Source: Myxococcus stipitatus | GTDB lineage: Bacteria > Myxococcota > Myxococcia > Myxococcales > Myxococcaceae | Reading direction: 5' to 3' | Assembly (NCBI RefSeq): GCF_021412625.1 | Contig: NZ_JAKCFI010000006.1 | Coordinates: 62,001-126,000, forward strand | DNA length: 64,000 nt | Shown here: positions 60,205 through 64,000 of the stretch, in pieces | Numbering within the stretch: position 1 is the first letter of the stretch | Layout of the letters: the number at the start of each line of letters is the position of its first letter | The notes under the pieces: generated by a model | Databases searched by the model: none | Told to the model about the DNA's origin: nothing | Seen by the model: only the letters and a program-made list of their open reading frames with translations | Program-made: the position numbers and the translations under genes

Positions 60205-61320
60205 CTACCGGGGCGCCGGCCGGAACCAGGTCGGCTCCTTCCGCACCGACGTGCCCCCCGTGAACATCCCTCCGGTGAAGAACGCATCCTCGAAGAAGAT
60301 GTAGGGGTGGATGAGCTCTGGGCGGCTCGCCGCCTCCAGCCTGGCGGCTTGCGCCGCCGGGAGCTCCAGGTCCAGCGCGCGCAGGTTGGCCTCGAGCTGC
60401 TCCAGCTTCGTCGCGCCGATGATGGTGGACGCGACGCCGGGCCGCCGCGCCACCCACGCCAGCGCCACCTGCGCGGGCGACTTGTCCAGCTCGCGCGCCA
60501 CGTCGAGCAGCGTGTCGACGATGCCCCAGTTGCGCTCCGTGAAGAGCTTCACGATTCCCGGGTTGCCGGCCTCCTTGGCCCCCTTCAGCCGCCCGTCCCC
60601 CTTCGCGAGGACACCCTCCCGGGTGTACTTGCCCGACAGCAGTCCCGACGCCAGCGGGCTCCACGGGACGATGCTCGCGCCCAGCTCCAGCGCCGCGGGG
60701 ATGTGCTCACGCTCGATGTTGCGCTCCACCAGCGAGTACTCGAGCTGCAACGCCACCGCCCGCTCCAGCCCCTCCTTCTCCGCCAGCGTCTGCGCCCGCG
60801 CGAAGTACCACGCCGGCACGTCCGACAGGCCGAAGTAGCGGATCTTCCCCTGCCGCACGAGGTCCGTGAGCGTGTGCAGCACCTCCTCCAGCGGGGTGAT
60901 GCCATCCCACGCATGCATCCAGTACAGGTCCACGTAGTCCGTCTTCAGCCGCTTCAGCGACGCCTCCAGCGCCCGGCGGATGTTCTTGCGGCCGTTGCCA
61001 CCCGCGTTCGGGTCTCCCGGCGACATGTTGACGGTGAACTTCGTGGCGATGACGGCCGCGTCGCGGCCACCGTTGTTCGCGAAGTAGTCCCCGATGATGG
61101 ACTCGCTCGTGCCCCCGGTATACCCGTCCGCCGTGTCGATGAAGTTGCCCCCTGCCTCCAGGTAGCGGGCGAGCAGCTGGTTCGCCGTCTCCTTCGGACT
61201 GCCCCACCCCCACTCCGTGCCGAACGTCATCGCCCCCAGGGCCAGCGGGCTCACCCTCAACCCCGAGCGGCCCAGCAAGTGGTACCGCGCCAGCGAGTCG
61301 ATGCGATTCTTCGTGGTCAT
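60205..61320 (-). CDS. Aldo/keto reductase
   Basis: 371 residues. Family motifs: NFIDTADGYTGGTSESIIGDYF in parts (catalytic Asp and Tyr), VIATKFTVN (Lys), VDLYWMHAWDGITPLEEVLHTL (His), and NADP-site sequences VPWSPLASGLLSGKYTREG and TSTIIGA-like VASTIIGATKLEQLEANL. It is closest to the AKR12/13-type bacterial enzymes. GGAGG precedes the ATG. Divergent from a LysR regulator 97 bases away, a typical regulator-target pair. Cytoplasmic NADPH-dependent reductase; substrate unknown. Confidence 0.93.
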   Translation of the reverse strand: MTTKNRIDSLARYHLLGRSGLRVSPLALGAMTFGTEWGWGSPKETANQLLARYLEAGGNFIDTADGYTGGTSESIIGDYFANNGGRDAAVIATKFTVNMSPGDPNAGGNGRKNIRRALEASLKRLKTDYVDLYWMHAWDGITPLEEVLHTLTDLVRQGKIRYFGLSDVPAWYFARAQTLAEKEGLERAVALQLEYSLVERNIEREHIPAALELGASIVPWSPLASGLLSGKYTREGVLAKGDGRLKGAKEAGNPGIVKLFTERNWGIVDTLLDVARELDKSPAQVALAWVARRPGVASTIIGATKLEQLEANLRALDLELPAAQAARLEAASRPELIHPYIFFEDAFFTGGMFTGGTSVRKEPTWFRPAPR

Positions 61321-61417
61321 CCGCGCCTCCGTGCGCCGTGAATGACCTCAAGGTGCACCGCGCGCGCTTTTCGGAGAAGAGGCGCCCGCCGCAAGCACTG
61401 TTTAGACTGACTTCACA

Positions 61418-62320
61418 ATGGCCACCTCCCCGTTCCACGAGCTCTCGGTGTTCCTCGTCGTCGCCCGGCACAAGAGCTTCACCCGCGCGGCGAAGGAGCT
61501 GGGGGTCTCCACGTCCGCGGTGAGCCAGACCGTCCGCCTGCTGGAGGAGCGCGTGGAGCAGCCGCTGCTCTTCCGCACGACGCGCAGCGTGTCGCTCACC
61601 GACGCCGGTCAGCGGCTGGTGGAGCGCGCGGCGCCCGGGATGGAGTCCGCCCTGGGCGCCCTCGAGAACCTCTCCACGGACACCACGCAGTTGTCCGGGA
61701 CGCTGCGCTTCACCGTGCCCTTCTTCGCGCTCTCCATCGTCCTCGAGCCCGTCCTCCCCCGCTTCTTCCAGGAGTACCCCCAGGTCCGGGTGGAGGCGCG
61801 CGTCAGCGACCAGCTCGTCAACATCGTCGCCGAGGGCCTCGACGCGGGGTTCCGGCTGACGGAGTCCGTCGAGCGCGACATGGTGCAGGTGCGCATCATC
61901 CCGCCGTTCCGGTTCCTCGTGCTCGGCGCGCCCGCGTACCTGCGCCGTCGCGGCACGCCGACGAAGCCGGCGGACCTCACGCGGCACGACTGCATCGGCT
62001 ATCGCGCGCCCACGACGGGCCTGCTCTATCACTGGGAGCTGGAGCGCGGGCGACGGGAGGTCCGAATCCCCGTGAAGGGACCGCTCGTCTCCGACAACGC
62101 CCAGTTCATGATGCGCATGGCGGCGGCGGGCCTCGGCCTGGTCTACGCGGCGGAGGTCGAGGCCGCGCCCTTCCTGCGCGCCGGCACGCTCCAGCCCGTG
62201 CTGGAGGACTGGGCCCCGACCGTTCCAGGGGGCTTCATCTACTACCCTCACCGCGCTCGCGCCTCGCCGCCGCTGCGCGCCTTCATCGACGTGGCGAGGA
62301 AGGTCCTCTCCGCGAGCTGA
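61418..62320 (+). CDS. LysR-family transcriptional regulator
   Basis: 300 residues. The N-terminal winged helix (LSVFLVVARHKSFTRAAKELGVSTSAVSQTVRLLEE, in two parts) and effector domain (LRFTVPFFALSIVLEPVLPRFFQEYP, then LDAGFRLTESVERDMVQVRIIP) are typical of the group that controls neighbouring oxidoreductases. A TAGACT box nine bases before the ATG gives a very short leader. The 97-base gap to the reductase gene contains ACCT-CA-AGGT (61345-61354), a possible operator. Likely regulates the divergent aldo/keto reductase. Confidence 0.93.
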   Translation: MATSPFHELSVFLVVARHKSFTRAAKELGVSTSAVSQTVRLLEERVEQPLLFRTTRSVSLTDAGQRLVERAAPGMESALGALENLSTDTTQLSGTLRFTVPFFALSIVLEPVLPRFFQEYPQVRVEARVSDQLVNIVAEGLDAGFRLTESVERDMVQVRIIPPFRFLVLGAPAYLRRRGTPTKPADLTRHDCIGYRAPTTGLLYHWELERGRREVRIPVKGPLVSDNAQFMMRMAAAGLGLVYAAEVEAAPFLRAGTLQPVLEDWAPTVPGGFIYYPHRARASPPLRAFIDVARKVLSAS

Positions 62321-62328
62321 GCACGCCG

Positions 62329-62911
62329 CTATCGCACCGCCGCGGACGACTCCGCGCAAGAGGCGGGCCGCTTCCTTCCGGGCGGGAGCGCCTCGCAGAG
62401 CACCGAACCCGTGGCGTCGGGCATCGTGACCCCCAACCACGTGGCGAGCGTGGGCGCGAGGTCGAGCGGGGTGACCGCCCGCCCCTGCCGGACCGCGGGC
62501 ACCCCCTGCCCGAAGAGCACGAGCGGCACATGGGTGTCGTACTCGTACGGAGTCCCATGCGTGCTCGCATGGTCGTCATCGGGCGCCAGCAGCACATGGG
62601 GCTGGGGGATGAGGACGAAGTCGCCGGAGCGCGCGGGCACGTACTCACCTCGCACCGCCCGGCCGAAGCCCTGGCTTCCTCCGTCCTCCAGGGCGCAAGG
62701 AGGTCGTCAATCGCATCCATGCCTTGCGCCGGGCGAACGCGCCGGAGCACCCCACCGCGCTCCGACTCATCGAGCCGTTGCGCGTCGCGAGTGAACAAGG
62801 GGCGAACAAGCCCCCAGGGAAAGGGAGGCGCCGCGCCAGGAACCCGAGCCGCTGACTCCGCGAAACGCGGCACCGTGGCCACGAGGACGGGCCCGTGGCC
62901 TCCGTCCACAC
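62329..62911 (-). pseudogene. Decayed 3' remnant of an alkaline-phosphatase-superfamily gene
   Basis: The minus strand encodes, in one frame, LEDGGSQGFGRAVRGEYVPARSGD in parts, then FVLIPQPHVLLAPDDDHAS, HGTPYEYDTHVPLVLFGQGV and PLDLAPTLATWLGV. This is the C-terminal metal-site region (YDTHVP with its His) of nucleotide-pyrophosphatase/alkaline-phosphatase-superfamily enzymes. The preceding segment GMDAIDDLLA lies in another frame, so a frameshift near 62697 is likely. The N-terminal two thirds, with the catalytic Thr/Ser, are absent. The remnant ends eight bases past the LysR stop. Confidence 0.6.
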
Positions 62912-62924
62912 GAGCGGAGCCCCG

Positions 62925-63689
62925 CTACGCGGCCCCGAGGAACTCGCGCGACATGCGCGCGAACGCCTCGCGGTGCTTCAGGAAGATGGGAACGTGTCCC
63001 GCGTCGGGGACCACCCACAGGCGCGCATCCGGCAGGGCGCGGTACAGCTCGAGCGTCAGCTCCACGGGATAGAGCGGGTCCCTGTCTCCCTGCACGAGCA
63101 ACGTCGGAGCCTTCACCTGCGCGAGCCAGGGCGGCGTGAAGCCCATGTCATCGAAGCGACCCGCGAAGCCGCGCCCATGCCGCCACAACTCGCGAATCTG
63201 GTCGTCCCCTCGAACATGCTTCGCGCGCAGCTCCGCCCACTCGGCTTCGGTGCGGGACTCCTCGGTCAGCGCCGCCATGATGCGGCGGGCCGACTCCGGG
63301 TAGTACGGAGTGCTGGAGACCAGGACCATGCGCTCCACGCGCTCCGGCGCGCGCGTCCCCACGTGCAGGAGCGTGTTCGCGCCCAGGCTCATCCCCATGG
63401 CGCGGAACCGGTCGATGCCCAGCGCGTCCACCAGCGCGAGCACGTCCGTCGCGCACTGCCCCGTGGAGAAGGTCCCCGAGGGGTTGTCGCTGCGACCATG
63501 CCCCCGCAGGTCGGGGAGGATGAGCTGGTACTCGCGCGCGAGCGCCTCCAGGTCGAAGACATGCGCCCAATCCGCGCCCACGCCGGTGAAGCCGTGCAGC
63601 AACACGAGCGGCGGCCCCTCGCCCACCACCTCGCAGTGCATCCGCAGGTTCTCGATGGAAACGACGTGCGTCCGTCGCGTCGTGCTCAT
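62925..63689 (-). CDS. Alpha/beta hydrolase
   Basis: 254 residues. Oxyanion-hole HGFTGVG after PLVLLHGF, nucleophile elbow GMSLGANTLL (G-x-S-x-G), acid in VQGDRDPLYP and catalytic His in VVPDAGHVPIF. The triad is complete. The pattern LILPDLRGHGRSDNPSG is typical of esterases, C-C hydrolases and haloperoxidase-like enzymes. ATG 63689 has GAGGAG eight bases upstream; an ATG at 63719 is less likely. No signal peptide. The neighbours do not reveal the substrate. Confidence 0.92.
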   Translation of the reverse strand: MSTTRRTHVVSIENLRMHCEVVGEGPPLVLLHGFTGVGADWAHVFDLEALAREYQLILPDLRGHGRSDNPSGTFSTGQCATDVLALVDALGIDRFRAMGMSLGANTLLHVGTRAPERVERMVLVSSTPYYPESARRIMAALTEESRTEAEWAELRAKHVRGDDQIRELWRHGRGFAGRFDDMGFTPPWLAQVKAPTLLVQGDRDPLYPVELTLELYRALPDARLWVVPDAGHVPIFLKHREAFARMSREFLGAA

Positions 63690-63834
63690 GACGTGGCTCC
63701 TCGGGAATACCGGAGACACGCCTCCGGTCGAACCGTTGGAGTACGGAATGCCGCCGCGACTTGATAGCTTCGTTCTTCCTTGCCAGACTGCTTCACGGCA
63801 TCACGGCGAGAGCAACTTCCCCGCGCTTCCAACC

Positions 63835-64000
63835 TCAGTCGAGCGCCCCGTCGATGACCTTCTTCGCGACACCGAATGGGAAGCCCGCGCGGGCCAGCGC
63901 CGCGAGGTCTCGCTGACGGTTCTCCACTCGGGTCGCGGGGTCTCGACGGAAGGGCCCCAGCCGCTTCTTGCGCGCCCAGATGCGCGCGGCGGCCTCGTCG
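63835..64000 (-). CDS. recX: RecX-like regulatory protein, C-terminal part (continues past window)
   Basis: The last 55 codons run from the window edge to a TGA at 63835-63837. The visible sequence, DEAAARIWARKKRLGPFRRD, then RVENRQRDLAALARAGFPFG and VAKKVIDGALD, fits the third helical repeat of RecX proteins. Known: RecX binds RecA filaments and limits their activity. Only a third of the protein is visible, and recA itself is not in the window, so the assignment is moderate. Confidence 0.7.
   Translation of the reverse strand, partial: DEAAARIWARKKRLGPFRRDPATRVENRQRDLAALARAGFPFGVAKKVIDGALD

Noticed and set aside
62283..62909. Full-length protein gene covering the interval upstream of LysR's 3' end
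   Set aside because: The frame's second half is Ser/Pro/Arg shadow sequence and it overlaps the LysR 3' end; the homologous peptide continues in another frame, so this is a frameshifted remnant.
1..64000. tRNA, rRNA, CRISPR arrays, insertion sequences or prophage
   Set aside because: I read for T-loop-like tRNA sequence, spaced direct repeats, transposase motifs and phage structural genes and saw none. A tRNAscan and IS search would confirm this.

Overview
The window is very GC-rich DNA with strong third-position bias. It carries several hallmarks of fruiting myxobacteria (Myxococcota, Myxococcaceae/Archangiaceae type): many lipoproteins with Asp/Ser/Gly/Pro linkers, the myxobacterial Cys-repeat and DUF4215-type repeats, a PilZ-type paralogous domain, a SitA/SitI-like toxin-immunity cassette, a double-CXXCG immunity-type protein and a MYXO-CTERM-like tail. 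I saw no rRNA, tRNA, CRISPR array or insertion sequence. The species cannot be named from the sequence alone.

Bases 1-7509 form a vitamin B12 acquisition region read on the minus strand. Two cobalamin riboswitches each follow a sigma70-type promoter with the same geometry. The first (7341-7467) leads a TonB-dependent receptor and an overlapping Cys-repeat, beta-propeller-like lipoprotein. The second (3411-3589) leads two or three lipoproteins: two paralogous propeller-like ones around a third with a VFEN motif. This looks like a myxobacterial counterpart of the BtuB-BtuG surface systems of Bacteroidetes.

Bases 7492-17406 hold an FHA protein and a four-gene overlapping operon (barrel-like secreted protein, ECF sigma factor, membrane TPR protein, lipoprotein). 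These are followed by an M19 dipeptidase, an MBL-fold hydrolase, a ComEA-like pair and a C69 dipeptidase. Bases 17676-23520 hold a MarR regulator, a DUF4175 coiled-coil membrane protein and a coupled peptidase-MA/TPR protein.

Bases 23537-25543 are a polymorphic-toxin cassette: an AHH-nuclease SitA-like lipoprotein and its immunity gene. Bases 25908-30850 carry small membrane and lipoprotein genes, an S9 peptidase, a FrnE-type DsbA protein and a FliB-like methylase. The FliB gene closes an operon (34331 to 29561) that starts with an unusual PilZ-Hsp70 fusion and includes a ClpX-type zinc finger. Bases 34485-38824 encode a His-motif membrane protein and two surface lipoproteins.

Bases 39111-43123 are a MoxR-DUF58-BatA operon. 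Next come an orphan SitI6-type immunity gene, two tandem zinc-ribbon proteins with an L7/L12-like segment, DbpA helicase, DUF488, NagZ, small lipoproteins, a peroxiredoxin with a histone-H1-like tail, a NicO-like transporter and a response regulator with a DUF4388-like region.

Bases 53766-58882 include a methyltransferase and a three-gene run (HAD-UbiA fusion, DprE1-like oxidase, DprE2-like reductase) that resembles the mycobacterial decaprenyl-phosphoryl-arabinose pathway. The right end has tandem Uma2 nuclease-fold genes behind duplicated 49-bp leaders, a divergent aldo/keto reductase-LysR pair, a decayed phosphatase gene, an alpha/beta hydrolase and the 3' end of recX. The Uma2 leaders and the sitA leader share one promoter motif, TTGTCA-N11-TATCYC, which resembles the LexA-independent (PafBC/RecA-NDp) damage promoter.
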